Notes: generated from the letters alone by a model not told the origin. A stretch of DNA of 64,000 nucleotides from Mesorhabditis belari (GCA_958450365.1 CAUEEP010000733.1:3451001-3515000), one strand, 5' to 3'. Positions 1 to 11,925 are shown, counted from the first letter of the stretch. Numbers and translations: made by a program.

Positions 1-734
1 AAAGAGAGGCTTGATGGGAGGGGCGACCTTTGCTGACCGATCAGCTGCCCTAGCTGCCCTCCAGTTGATGCTGCCCGAGTGGATCGATAGAGAGCGGCCG
101 GTTCTCTCATTTCTCTTTCGTGTCTGTCACGTGCCTCTTCCCCCCAAAGCTCTCCCCTTACTCTGACCCTTCTGGCGAGACATTCCCTACGTCATTTGGT
201 GCTCCGTGTACTCCCTCCGGCGTTCTCCCGTCGACTTCTTGTTTGTTTTCTTCGCAGCTTTTTTCGGCTTTCCTTTATTTCTCTATATTTGCTGCTTTAA
301 CACAAAAGTTTTATTCAAAATTTCTTCAGACCTATGCCCACGTACGGTCTTCAAGTTGGGTAGCTGAGAAAAGGTAAAGAAGAAGAAGAATTTTTGAAGA
401 ATTTTGCAAAGAAAGATCATAGTTTTTAAAATTTAGTTACAGTTAGTTAGTTAGTTATAGTTTTTTTTTAGTTACAAACTATAGAAATAATCGTTTAAAT
501 CACAGATTTTTGATAGTAAAACATTTTAAAGTAAAGTCTGAATCGATTACCCAACTTTACACAATGTTACCTTCAACCAAGAAAGAAAAAACAAACTATA
601 AAACTTTTTTAAAACAAGTATGAATCAAGAATTTGTATAAGGAAAAGAAAAAACAAGAATCTCAAGAGATCAAAAGATCAAAAGATCAAAAGATCTTCAA
701 CAACAACAACAACAACAACAGCAACTTCTTTCAG
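1..734. other. Region upstream of the TIF1-like gene; no assignable gene
   Basis: The first 160 bases are less AT-rich than the rest. One + frame is open from base 2 to a stop near 163, but it matches no family I recognise; it could be the end of an exon of a gene outside the window. A CACGTG palindrome lies at 128-133, a possible E-box. From about 370 the sequence is AT-rich, ending in a CAA-repeat and the TTCTTTCAG acceptor at 726-734. Confidence 0.4.
726..734 (+). promoter_or_regulatory. Splice acceptor directly before the start codon (candidate trans-splice site)
   Basis: TTCTTTCAG abuts the ATG at 735. No convincing upstream coding exon is visible, so this is either a spliced-leader acceptor or the 3' end of an intron whose 5' exon lies outside the window. 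The distinction decides whether the protein starts here. Confidence 0.5.
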
Positions 735-3700
735 ATGTTGCCCCATCAGATGGGCTCCTCTGGGACGGGTACAAGTGGAATGAGACTTCCGGCAGCTAGT
801 GAAAAACAGATTCTTGATCGATATATACAAATGCAAAGGGTAAGACTTAGAAAAAGAAATTTAGAGAGATAAGGAACCAAAACCAAAATAGGCTTAGCTT
901 AGCTTAGCAAGATTTTGATCAATATATTCAAAACTTTAGATCTAACCTTTCTTCACCTTTACCTTGCTTAATTCAATCAATTTCTTTAGCAACAACAAGC
1001 TCACTTGGCCCAACAGCTACAACGAAACATGAGCAATGCTCAACCAAGGCAATCGGTGAGTCATTTCTTACCAAAAAAAAAATAACAACAACTGATTCCA
1101 GAGCTCAACCAACTCTGGCACTTCAACAAGCGATCGACAAGCGCACGTCACCCAATTGGCCAATCAACTCCGAATGCAGGCACAGGTAAGAGAGTGTTTC
1201 TTTAGAAAAAACTCTAGAAAACTAGATAATTTCTAAAAATTCTATATAAACTTTAGCAGAGCTACTTGCAACAACAAATGATGGGCACGAATGGACAGAT
1301 GCAGCCCCAATCACCTGTTCTTCGACATCAACCGCCCGGTCTAACCCCGGCTGCATTGGTAAGGAATTTGGACGGAGGAAGGGAAGAGCTATCTATCGGG
1401 AACGTGTGCCAGATCGCGAGTGATTACGCGGTCGCATAAAGAACACCTTCCATAGAGAGCTTCTGTATGATTCTCATAGATGATTCTCAAATAAGATTTA
1501 ATGTTAAAAATTTGTATCCTGGGGTTTTCAAGGTCGTAGAATCTATTGGAAGAGTTTATTTTAGCCGTTTGTCTTAAGAAAAGCCTCAAATTAATCAAAT
1601 TATGAAAGAATTTCACAAATAAAAGACCCCGAAAAGAATCTTAGCTGACTCAGAAAAGTTTTAACTATATATTTGCTTGTTATTGTAAATGAGTTTGATT
1701 AAATGCTCATCGGATGGATTAGTTTGATATATTACTGAAGGAAGATGATATATTATGATATATTATTGAAGGAGTATCAGGATTTATGAGCTTATGAACA
1801 GATTCTCAAGCTGTAAAGTCGAAGGAAATTTGCAGGCTCAAATGCATCGCCGTCAACGGGAACAAGCCGCTTTTGCTGCTCAACGACACCAAGCACAAGT
1901 CGCTCACTCTCAACCCTCTTCTTCTCATCAACTCCTTCAACATTTACCCGAGGTTTGTGAATCACTAATCCCTATTTCATAGCTTTTATTGAAAAATCAA
2001 TTTCTAGCACTTGAGGCCTGAGAAAATGGAAACAGCTAGACAAGCGGCGCTCAATATGCAGAGACAATTCTCTGGAAGGTTTGTCAAGGGTTAAAGAAGT
2101 ACTGGACAAATAACTACAGTACTGGACATATTTGAAAAACGATCGTCACTTTCGCGCGTCTGTAACTCCCTTATCTTTGAGTTTAAACTATTAATGTTAT
2201 ACATTTTCTGAAAGCTCTTTTCAAGGGCTACACAATGATAATATTAATATTTACAAATACGGTAAAGACAATGAAGTTACAGACGCGCGAAAGTGACGAT
2301 CGTTTTTCAAATATGATATTTCATTGTCCAGTAGTGTACAATATTTAAAACCTTTCAGATCTGATGCCATTTCCCAGGCTTGTCAAGAGCTAATCGAACT
2401 CCGTGATTCTCTTCAAAATCAGCTAGCCGCTATGAAAATTTTAATGATTTCTGAGGTATGAGTAAACAATAAATCAAAAAATCAATAAATTAATAAATCA
2501 ATAAATCAATAAGTCTTTTTTTTCCAGATCAGTCGATTATTTGATTGTTTGAGTGCAGCAGTTGTGAGTGAAACGGAAGAACAATTAGCCCCGAGTAAAA
2601 AGTTATTGAAGGAATTGAAAGAGAAAGCTGATAAAGCCACAAAGGTTTGTTTGAATGTTGAATGTTCAATTTTAAAGTGCTATGTTTGACAATTATTCAA
2701 TTCAATTCATTTTTCCAGGTGGGCAGCTGTGCAAGTCAAATCCTTGGCCATTATGGGAAAGTACCGAACAATCAATTGGAGGGTTTCATCACGCAAACGA
2801 TGAGTCACATGGCTGAACTCGAGCAAGCTGAGCCACTTATGAAAGCAGTAAGCAGCCATTTATGAAAGCAGTTTAATCTCTTTTTTCAAAAATTCAAATC
2901 AAAGCTTATTCTTTCCTTTTCAGGCCTTAAAAGATCTAATTCGATTGGGAATATTTAATTTTAGAATAATAAAGCAATAATAAGCAAGCAAGCCTAAGCT
3001 TAAGCCTAAGCCTGAGCTTAAGCCTAAGCCTAAGCCTAATATGGGGGGGCGCATGCACATCGCCAAGCGGGTGTCCCTTAGCTCCGAGAACCGGCCAAGA
3101 TCCAGAAAATGGGGGTTCAGCCCAAACCCAAATAGACTTAGTGCTAGGCGCTAGCCGCTAGCCTTCACACTAAGTCCAAGCCTAAGCCTAAGCCTAAGCC
3201 TAAGCCTAAGCCTAAGCCTAAGCCTAAGCCTAAGCCTAAGCCTAAGCCTAAGCCTAAGCCTAAGCCTAAGCCTAGCCTAAGCCTAAGCCCTAAGCCTAGC
3301 CTAAGCCTAAGCCTAAGCCTAAGCTTAAGCCTAAGCCTAAGCCTATCCCTAAGCAGTAAGTTTAATCTCTTTTATCAAAAATTCAATCAAAATCCTTTTC
3401 AGGCCTTGAAAGATGTAATTCGATTGGGAAAATTTGATGCTCAAATCGATCTTTCAGCTTTTGATCCACTTTTTGAACAAGTTTATTTTATTTTTAAATC
3501 AAAAAATTAAAAAAAAACTTTAGATAAAAGCAACTGATTTTGGGTTTTTTTCGGTGAAAAATGATGACAAAGTGGAGACGAAGAAATTCGAAAAAATTTG
3601 CATACCCGAATGTGTCCCAAGGCTAAAGGTCAACAAATTATCAACCTATTTATCAAACAAATCTTTTTTCTTTCAGCTTTGGGATCAATTGTCGACGAAA

Positions 3701-6700
3701 AAGTTGACTTTACGGAATCAGAATCTTCATGTGAAACGACCATATAATGATGCGCAACGGGGATTGTTGAGGATGATGTTTGCGTGTTTTATGAGATGGT
3801 TTGATACACCGCATCTACCTGGCACTTCTGGAGTCGACGAGACACCAAGTATATCAAAGCAATTCAAATCTAGCTAGATTTAATGCTAGCTAGATTTAAA
3901 GCTAGTTAGATTTAAATCTAGCACTTCAAATCTAACTAGCTTCAAAGCTAGCTAGCAGATCTAGCTAGCTTCAAATCTAGCTAGCTTTAAATCTAGCTAG
4001 CTTCGAATCTAGCTAGCTTTAAATCTAACTAGCTTCAAATCTAGCACTTCAAATCTAGCTAGCTTTTAAGGAAATAGTAAAACTTACAAGTAGCAATAAA
4101 GTAAAGCATCTTTTAAAAATAAATAAATACAAGAGGAAGAGAAAGAAAGAAAAGGATGAAAAAAGAAATATAGCTTTTTAGTATCTTTAATCAAATCAAA
4201 ACTTTTCAGCAATCTTTTGGCAAAATCCACAAGAAGCTCCAAGAGAAGGTGAGTCAATTCTAATTGTTTGACAAAACTTATACTCTTCCAACTTCTTTAG
4301 ACTTCATTCTTGACTCTTGAAAACCCTATGACTTCATTTTCTTATCAATTTTAAACATTAACATCGATTTCTTTTGATTTCTTTTCTTTTATTTAAAAGT
4401 TTAAACAAATTCTTCCTAGAATAGCAACTAGAATCGAGTATGCTAGATTGAATCTGTTTGCAATTTTGCGGCTTACAGAATAGTCTAAAGTACTTCTAGA
4501 TCATTTATTGTGGATGAAATCTCTCTTTTCTCTGCCTCTTCTCTCACGAAATCTCTCTCCTCTCTCCATAGATTTTCGTCCTTTTCCAGCACCGCCCAAA
4601 CAAATCGATTTGACCGGTGAGGGACTTGGATCAATCCAAAGAGGGCTCTCGACAACCACAACAACTGAACAACTTCTCTCCCACAATCACGATCAACCCA
4701 ATACAAGTAAGACACTTTGATTGGGTAAAGCTCTAGATCTTCTAGCTCTAGATTCGACTCTAGATCTTCTAGATCTAGATTCTACTCTAGATCTTTTAGA
4801 TCTAGATTCTACTCTAGATCTTTTAGCTCTAGATTCGACTCTAGATCTTCTAGATCTTGTTTACAAGGCTTTCAGATATCTTATCAGCTTATCCAGCGAA
4901 TAATCCAACGAATTTCAGTCGACAGCACCCGTCCATCAACCTCTCGATACAGTGAAGAGCAAGAGTTGAACAGTCAAGATATAATCTTGAAAGAATTGAG
5001 AGAAGCTGGTGAAAGAATATTGGCACAAGGAACGGATAAAGAACAAGAACAAGAGACATTTTCTCCATTAAATAATCAACCGGTTTGTTTTCTTGTTTAG
5101 ATAAAAAACTTGTTTAAGATTAATTCAAAGTACAAAATAGGTAATTTGATTTTTTAAAAATTTAGATTGACTTCTCGGGTATTCAAGTACGAACTGAGCC
5201 TTTAGACGAAGAGGATTTTGACGAGGATCACTGTGAAATGCCGATAAATGGACAAAATCATCTAGTTTGTTAAAGAAATTTTCAAATCTTCAATCAAACT
5301 TTTAGGAGAATGGCTCTCATTCCCCATTTCCTCCCGAAGAAGCCGAAGATAGGGTTCGTTCTAGAGTTTCTATTGGATTAGAAGATTTGTAGTAAGGAGA
5401 CTTTGACTCTTTACAGTCTCCGACTCTTTATGGTTCAATATGTTTCCAAATTTAGCCACCTTCCGCCTCAACAACCCCAAAACACACAGAGAATGGGATC
5501 CGTCTGGAGGTGGCGAGAGAGTTGAGTGCCACGAGGAAATGCCCATCACCGGCAAGTCTTCTCCCGGCACGACCATCAATGGTTGGACAACCACCCGGCA
5601 CAAAGATCCCGCAGTCACCCCATCGAAACTCACCCCAACCTCCTCTCAGCAACTCGCCAACACCTCCAACAAGGTCATTACAAATTGATAGCTTTAGATT
5701 TCTGAAGCAGACTTTGGGCTTTAACTTGCTTGTCTAAATTCCTCGAAATCTCGAGAACCGCTTATTAGAACTTATCGATGTGGGGTCGGAAAATGTAGCT
5801 GACGATGAGATCTTGACGATCGTTAGAGTCTTGAGCTTCTGTGAAGACTTTGGAATCCGTAAAATAGTCATCTCGGCGGTATTTTAACAACGTCATAGCC
5901 AGTCCCAAGCACTGGCTCTTTCAACCAAAATCTTTCATAGTGAGAGCAAGAAAGCTTCATTTTATAGAAAGGATTCACTGTTAGAATAGCTTTAGAAAGT
6001 TTGAGACTTTGAGAACACTTGCAATTATCATCGAACACTTTGTAGACCTCCTCAAACCTTTAACCGCCCACCACCACCCCGCCATCGTCGTGCCGATCAA
6101 TCACCCGGTTCTCTCCCCTCAAACCCTTCCGGGTCACAATCGCCCGCTATGAGGTCAGTGCTTATCTTGTTTCATCTACCGATAGATTACAAAATTCTCC
6201 TACGCCTACGAGATTTATAGTACAGTCTGTTTTTTAGCGATGGCTCAGCTAATGCTTGGAGTGTGATTGCCAAAGCAAGCAAGGAGATAAAAAAAGTCAA
6301 AGAAGGAAAAGAAGGCAAAGATGGGAAAGATGGGAAAGATAAGAAAGCGAAAAAAAGAAAAGTAGAAGAAACGATCGGGAGAAGAAAAGAGAGTGCACAG
6401 CATGGTAAGTGGAATTGGAACTGGGGATAAAGTCATTTAAATAAGAACTTCTATATCTTGTTAACACCAGTAAAATAGCTTTAAAAAGTCTTCTTATCAA
6501 ACTAAACTCAATTTTCAGAATCTTTTTAGTATAAGCATTTGTGAAAAGTCAAAGAGAAGCAATAAAATTCAAAATTTTAGAAGATTGGGATTTGCCGACA
6601 GAGTGGGAACTGGACGAGGATGGACATCACAATATGTGCTACACTTGTTTTAATCGAAAAGAACATGATGAGTATCCGGTTGGTTTTGAAGGAATAGTTG

Positions 6701-9700
6701 GAGGAGTTGGGAGTAGTGGATTGGGAGTTGGAGGAGTTGGGAGTAGTCGACGCTGGGATTCGAACCCACGATCTCTTGCTTAGCAAAAGGTTTATAAATG
6801 AGCTACACTGACATGACACTGACTAAGTCCATCGCGCGAGAGGCCCTTAATCGAAAAATCTCAACAATACTACTACTACTATAAAGCAACGGTTAGTGAT
6901 AAGCAAATTTACAATCAGAGCTTCATTTCACTTCATTTTCTTCTTCATTTCTTGATTAATCATTCTGAAATTGTCTACAGATCTACTTGTAGACAATCGG
7001 AACAATCAGCCAAAGCTGGCTTCGGTTCTAGGTTCTTGTTGGGAATCTTTCATGCCTAAATTACCAGTGACACTACAGTATGCTTGATTTTAAATATCCA
7101 CTAAACAATAGACAATAGACAAGACAAAAGACTTTGATTGACAATAGACAAGAAAATAGACAACCAGAGCTTCATTTCACTTCATTTTCTTCTTCATTTC
7201 TTGATTAATCATTCTGAAATTGTCTACAGATCTACTTGTAGACAATCGGAACAATCAGCCAAAGCTGGCTTCGGTTCTGGGTTCTTGTTGGGAAATTTTT
7301 ATACCTACTGTAAATTATCAGTGACGCTACAGTATGCTTGATTTTAAATATCCACTAAACAATAGACAATAGACAAGACAAAAGACTTTGATTGACAATA
7401 AACAATAGACAAGACAAAAGACAATAGACAATCAGAGCTTCATTTCACTTCGTTTTCTTCTTAATTTCTTAATTAATCAATCCACTTTTAAAACTCGAAG
7501 CTTTAATCAAAAATAAATCAAAAATAACTTTAGGGAATGTGCGACACTTGTCCTCGAATCTATCACGCTGAGTGTCACATCCCGAGAATCAAATGCACGA
7601 TGGCTGAGCTACCGTAAGAATTTTTGATGGAAACTGATAAACCTAATCTTGTAGATCAACCTAGATCAACGATCTCAATTTACCCTTCTAGCAGAGTTAA
7701 TAATTGATCCAATTTTCAGTGATGATTGGAAATGCTCGTGGTGTCTTCCATCAACTCCATCAACTTCTGTCAATCAAAACTTTCAAGGCGATGATCGATT
7801 GGTAACTTTATTCAAAACTCAAATCATTTCCAAGTTTTATTCGCAATTTTTCGAGCTAACTTTTTTCATTTCCAGAATTGTTACAAAGTATTGTTGGCAT
7901 GTTTCGAGAAGCCTTACTACGCGAGTCTTTTCATCGATCCTGTTGATTTGAGTATTGAGAAAGAATATAAAAAGGTGAGCTTTCGTTAAAAGAGTCAAAA
8001 ATTGAACTATTCTTTAATTAATTTCTCTCAAATCATCAAAAATCAATAGAAATCAATAGAACAATCAATAGAAATCAATAGAAATCATTAGAAATCACTG
8101 GAACAATCAATAGAAATCAATAGAACAATCTAATGACAATCAATAGAACAATCAATAGAAATCAATAGAACAATCAATAGAACAATCAATAGAAATCAAT
8201 AGACAATCAATAGAACAATCAATAGAAAGCAATAGAAATCAATAGGACAATCTAATGCAATCAATAGAACAATCAATAGAACAATCAATAGAAATCAACA
8301 GAACAATCAATAGAAAGCAATAGAAATCAATAGAACAATCAATAGAAATCAATAAAACAATCTAATGAAATCATTCGTTTAGCTTAAAACCAGGGAATTT
8401 TTAGGTATTACTTGTTGGTAAATTTATGAATCTATAAGTTATCAACCTCAAGATTGAAATAAAATGAATTCTGTCAGTTTATCACTTTTTCAGCTTGTCG
8501 AAAAACCGATGGACTTCAACACAATCGTCTCATTGTTAGAAGAAAACCCGAGAGCTTCATTGGAGTCGGAAAGACTGGGAAATGTTCTTGATTTCATTAA
8601 TCATATGAACATCATCTTTATGAATTGCTCGATATACAATGAGGTTTGACAAGGGGTAAACAAATGAATTTAGTACATTTTTCTAGTCTGGAACAGTGGC
8701 CATGGATGCATGTAAAGCGGTCTACCACGATTTCATGGCTGCTGTAAAGAAATTTTTGCCCGTTTACAAACACAAAGTCTTCTTCTTCATTCACTACTAT
8801 AAAGCAACGGTTAGTGAAAAGAAAATTTACAATCAGAGCTTCATTTCACTTCAATTTCTTCTTCATTTCTTGATTAATCATTCTGTAATTGTGTGCTTGT
8901 AGACAATCGGAAAAAATCAGCCAAAGCTGGCTTTGATTCTGGGTTCTTGTTGGGAATCTTTTATGCCTAAATTACCAGTGATACTACAGTATACATGATT
9001 TTAAATATCCACTAAACAATAGACAATAGACAAGACAAAAGACTCTGATTCTTTTTCAGAAGAAACACTCAATCCGATGGCGACCATTGGAGGGTCAATT
9101 GGGTGAACCGTTCTATGATGAGATGGATCACGCACCACATGTTGTAAGGTTTAGATAATAATACTTAATAATTTACTTTAGTTATTAATACTTAAGACTT
9201 TAATTATCTAGATAGACAAGATATCAAGTTATAGGATAAAAATCAAAAATGAATACCGTATTTTCTCTAATAGTAGTGCACCGTTGCCTAAATTCCTCGA
9301 AATCTCGAGAACCGCTTATCAGAACCTATCGATGTGGGATCGGAAAATGTAGCTGAAGAGGAGATCTTGACGATGATTACAGTCTTGAGCTTCTGTGAAG
9401 ACTTTGGAACCCGTAAAATAGTTACCAACTCGGCTCGCCGGGGTGCACTACTATTAGAGAGAATACGGCAACCATGGGGAAGAAAAGATTGATCAAAAAA
9501 GACGCGGAATGAGCCCATTTTTAACACTATAGACCGTATTCTCTCTAATAGTAGTGCACCGAGAGCATCGCCTAAATTCCTCGTAATCTCGAGAACCGCT
9601 TATCAGAACCTATCGATGTGGGATCGGAAAATGTAGCTGAAGAGGAGATCTTGACGATGATTACAGTCTTGAGCTTCTGTGAAGACTTTGGAATCCGTAA

Positions 9701-10007
9701 AATAGTTACCAACTTGGCTCGCTTGGGTGCACTACTATTAGAGAAAATACGGTATGCCTTGAGCAAAAGAAAACGTAATTTTAGTATTACAGCTAGTTGA
9801 CTAGGAGCATTTCAAATAAAAAGAATAGAAAGTTTTCTTTTGTCTTATATAAGTATTACTGATTGTGTTTAGATTACTGGTGGAACAAGTCCAATCCGAA
9901 TGAAAATCAAGTTGGCTCTGCCCCGTCCAATCTCTGAATCAGAAGATGAAATCCACGAACCATCCAGTAAAAAGTTAAAGAAAAAAGAAAAACCAGTATC
10001 TCAATAA
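735..10007 (+). CDS. TIF1/TRIM24-33-like PHD-bromodomain chromatin protein
   Basis: Exons I join: 735-839, 990-1055, 1102-1185, 1257-1358, 1836-1952, 2008-2078, 2359-2455, 2528-2644, 2719-2847, 3403-3480, 3524-3628, 3677-3848, 4210-4248, 4590-4706, 4919-5082, 5166-5264, 5306-5353, 5456-5673, 6046-6153, 6238-6404, 6581-6678, 7534-7613, 7720-7801, 7876-7974, 8494-8643, 8687-8776, 9060-9143, 9873-10007; about 1006 residues with all phases agreeing. Order: Gln-rich start; helical B-box C-terminal coiled-coil region (about 160-322); Pro/Ser-rich linker; basic NLS (KKAKKRKVEE, near 714); C4HC3 PHD finger (about 754-802; NMCYTC, MCDTCPRIYHAEC, WKCSWC); bromodomain (about 822-934) with the conserved Asn in FMNCSIYNE. 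PHD-bromo pairing at the C-terminus is the TIF1 layout, reading histone tails. No RING or B-box is seen, unlike vertebrate TIF1. Two exons use weak GTTGGT or GTCAAC donors. Introns carry many transposons. Confidence 0.85.
2116..2338. mobile_element. Tc1-like MITE (family beginning CAGTACTGGACAAT), copy 1
   Basis: About 220 bp in a TIF1-like intron, with roughly 75-bp inverted arms containing ACGATCGTCACTTTCGCGCG and its complement. The CAGT start and apparent TA target suggest Tc1/mariner mobilisation. No transposase is encoded. Confidence 0.75.
2924..2980 (+). pseudogene. Truncated duplicate of the TIF1-like exon at 3403
   Basis: TTTTCAG is followed by a near-copy of the first 10-11 codons of the exon at 3403-3480 (ALKDVIRLGK versus ALKDLIRLGI), then diverges to a stop at 2978-2980. 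The intron sequence before it is also duplicated (about 2842-2923 versus 3350-3402). If spliced in, it would end the protein inside the coiled-coil region. Confidence 0.75.
2985..3355. repeat. Interstitial telomere-like tract (GCCTAA)n with a GC-rich insert
   Basis: Two arrays of the nematode telomere hexamer, about 2985-3040 and 3172-3355, with variants such as GCTTAA and GCCTGA. Between them lies a non-repetitive GC-rich stretch of about 130 bp. The whole block sits in an intron between the two copies of the duplicated exon edge. Confidence 0.9.
3855..4065. repeat. CTAGCTAG-rich tandem repeat in an intron
   Basis: Degenerate repeats of AATCTAGCTAGCTTTAA, largely self-complementary, follow the donor at 3849. 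Confidence 0.8.
4725..4860. repeat. CTAGATCTT-type tandem repeat in an intron
   Basis: About six imperfect units of roughly 24 bp built on TCTAGATCTAGATTC. It reads through as a repetitive peptide in one frame but lies inside an intron. Confidence 0.8.
5737..5883 (+). mobile_element. Internal fragment of the ACCGTATTTTC MITE family
   Basis: The interior of the element found complete at 9255-9753 and elsewhere is present; the terminal repeats are missing. It sits in the intron 5674-6045. Confidence 0.75.
6748..6822 (-). repeat. tRNA-like element (SINE or tRNA relic)
   Basis: On the minus strand there is an A-box-like GTGTAGCTCA and a B-box GGGTTCGAATCCCA, with about tRNA spacing. The anticodon loop and acceptor stem do not fold cleanly, so I do not call a functional tRNA. 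It lies in the intron 6679-7533. Confidence 0.55.
6876..7480. repeat. Two tandem copies of a 240-260 bp intronic repeat
   Basis: The units both contain GTCTACAGATCTACTTGTAGAC and AGCCAAAGCTGGCTTCGG and end in runs of AATAGACAAGACAAAAGAC. A third copy lies in the later intron at about 8798-9056, so intron sequence has been copied within one gene. Confidence 0.8.
8040..8375. repeat. AATCAATAGAAC minisatellite in an intron
   Basis: Irregular 8-11 bp units alternate between AATCAATAGAA and CAATCAATAGAA across the intron before the bromodomain exon at 8494. Confidence 0.85.
8798..9056. repeat. Third copy of the intronic repeat seen at 6876-7480
   Basis: It begins with the same ACTATAAAGCAACGGTTAGT block as the 6876 copy and runs almost to the acceptor of the exon at 9060. 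Confidence 0.8.
9255..9753 (+). mobile_element. Paired MITE (ACCGTATTTTCTCTAATAG family), dimer 1
   Basis: Two elements of about 215-220 bp, each bounded by ACCGTATTTTCTCTAATAG and its complement, are separated by a spacer of about 62 bp containing CCATGGGGAAGAAAAG. The same pair with the same spacer recurs at 13408, 19857, 29415 and 61065. It lies in the last intron of the TIF1-like gene. Confidence 0.85.
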
Positions 10008-10270
10008 TTCTGATGAGATTTACTAGACTTTTTTTGAGCTGTACCTTTCAGTAAATTAAACCCTAAATAGATTCGGGAACAATGTTTTGAGTAATACTTT
10101 CGTTTTTCATAATTATATAGTATTTTTATGTAAAGGGTATTAATATAAATGACTATCTTGTTTTTTAAATTAAATTCTTTTAACTTCGAACTATTTAAGA
10201 CGCTTTGTGCTTATGAAAACGCATTTCTAACGCTCCGATTTGTTTGTTTTCAATTGGGTAATTAAACCGG
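10008..10270. other. 3' flank of the TIF1-like gene
   Basis: AT-rich sequence after the stop at 10005-10007. I see no canonical AATAAA within the first 100 bases and no gene. Confidence 0.4.
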
Positions 10271-10940
10271 AAGTTGGTAAAATTGATTCCTCAATCACTA
10301 GCGGCGCCGTGTGCCAGAAAGCGCGCGATTATGGGTGACTCGAAAATATTCGCAACCCTTTCCTCGTCTGCGTCTCTGTTCTTTGTGCGGGCCCATAATC
10401 ACGTACATTCTCGCACACGGCCCGCGAGGGGGTCAGAAAAAGTAGTCGTCGCCGAGGTACTATTGGGATTGGGGGTCTAGTTTACTAGTGACTGAATCCA
10501 AGGGTTTGTTTACAAAAGCACAAAGTACATCTCTTTAAAGATTCCTTGTGTACTTTGTGCTCTTGAAAACACATCCTTTCTATCTAATGCATTTGAATCC
10601 CAAGTAAGAAATGAGTCTCTGTTCTTTGTGCGGGCCCATAATCACGCGCATTCTCGCACAAGGCCCGAGAGGGGGTCAGAAAAAGTAGTCGTCTGGGAGC
10701 TATTCTCGGGATTGGGGGCCTAGTTTACTAGTGACTGAATCGACTAGAAATGGTTTGTTTACAAAAGCACAAAGTACAGATTCCTCGAATTGTGTACTTT
10801 GTGCTCTTGAAAACACATCCTTTCTATCTAGTGCATTTGAATGCCAAGTAAGAAATGAAAGAATCCAATGCACTAGAAAGGATGCGTTTTCAAGAGCACA
10901 AAGTATATCACTTGAGTACTTTGTGCTTGCTTTTTAACGT
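10271..10940 (+). repeat. GC-rich dispersed/tandem repeat, first cluster
   Basis: Units of about 240 bp contain GTGCGGGCCCATAATCACG, a GAGGGGGTCAGAAAAAGTAG block, then GTTTACAAAAGCACAAAGTA and ACACATCCTTTCTATCTA. Copies begin near 10371 and 10610. The base composition stands out from the AT-rich surroundings. No protein is supported. Confidence 0.75.
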
Positions 10941-11925
10941 AGCCCTTCTCGCACACTAAGCTTCTATGTCATAAGAAAGAATTCGGTGCACTAGAAAGTA
11001 TGCGTTTACGTTCTTGAGCTCAAAGTACACCAAGATCACTCAAATTTCTTTCCAATTTTCTGTCAACTTTGAATCTCTTTCATTTTCTGCTGAAATTTTG
11101 TACCTCTTTTTTGTTTTTTAGAAAAAAACGAGTTTTACGTGAAAAATCTGTCATTCTGGTACTTGTTTACTTGTTTACTTTTAGCTAAAAGGGTGTCATT
11201 TTATTGAGAAATTTTGAAATACTTTTTAAATACTTTTTTTTAAAAATACTTTTTTAAAATACTTTTTCTTTTTAAAATTAAAATTAAAATAAAATAAAAT
11301 AAATAAATTTTGAAATACTTTAAATACTTTTTCCTAAAGCGTGTCATTGTCATTCATTGAGAAATTTTTAAAATCATTATGTGACTATTTCTTTTTTCCC
11401 TTTTTTTTTTCTTTAATTTCTTTTTATATTTTCTTTTCTCAATCGGGTAAAATCCCTTTATTTTGTTTGATTTTTTTTTTGTGAATTTCATTTTTACAAA
11501 ATTTCTTTTGTTTTTTTTTCAGATTTTCAGTATATTTATTGTTTTTTTTTTCTTTTCTGAGATGAAATGAAATGATTTTACAAAAAGAAAAAACAGAAAA
11601 AGCATAAAAGAAAAGCATGAAAGCAAAGCATTTGATTTAATAATGATAAAATGCTCAAAATAGTAATATTCTTTAAGAATTATCAATGAAATATATTCAC
11701 TTTCGAATTCGCCACTTTTTGTAAAGATCTCTCGGGAAAATGCAGCCGAATTGGGGAATTTTTCGATTCTGGGAGGAGAAGAGCGGTGAAAATGAGAAGC
11801 GGAGAGAGCAGGGAGAAACCCGCGAAAAGTTGAGAAGCAGAAAAGAAAGAGGAAATCTAAAAGTTCATGTTCAAGAATTTTCAATTCCAAATTTCAATAA
11901 ATTTCAATCCAAGAATTTTCAGTTC
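10941..11925. other. AT-rich spacer between the two GC-rich repeat clusters
   Basis: Poly-T and poly-A stretches dominate; 11220-11330 is a degenerate TACTTTTTTAAAA repeat. The open frames at 11519-11890 and 11740-12048 overlap antisense and have no family features. Part of 11830-11895 is repeated at 12545-12605. Confidence 0.5.

Noticed and set aside
120..377. Open frame of 85 codons near the window start
   Set aside because: It has no ATG start (GTG), no domain, no splice context, and a composition of Ser/Pro/Phe typical of pyrimidine-rich noncoding DNA.
2645..2718. Frame continuing into the intron (67 codons from 2662)
   Set aside because: It is a read-through of the acceptor of exon 2719-2847; the spliced model is in phase with both neighbours.
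8040..8375. Possible CRISPR-like array
   Set aside because: Repeat units are only 8-11 bp and irregular, with no spacers, in an animal intron.
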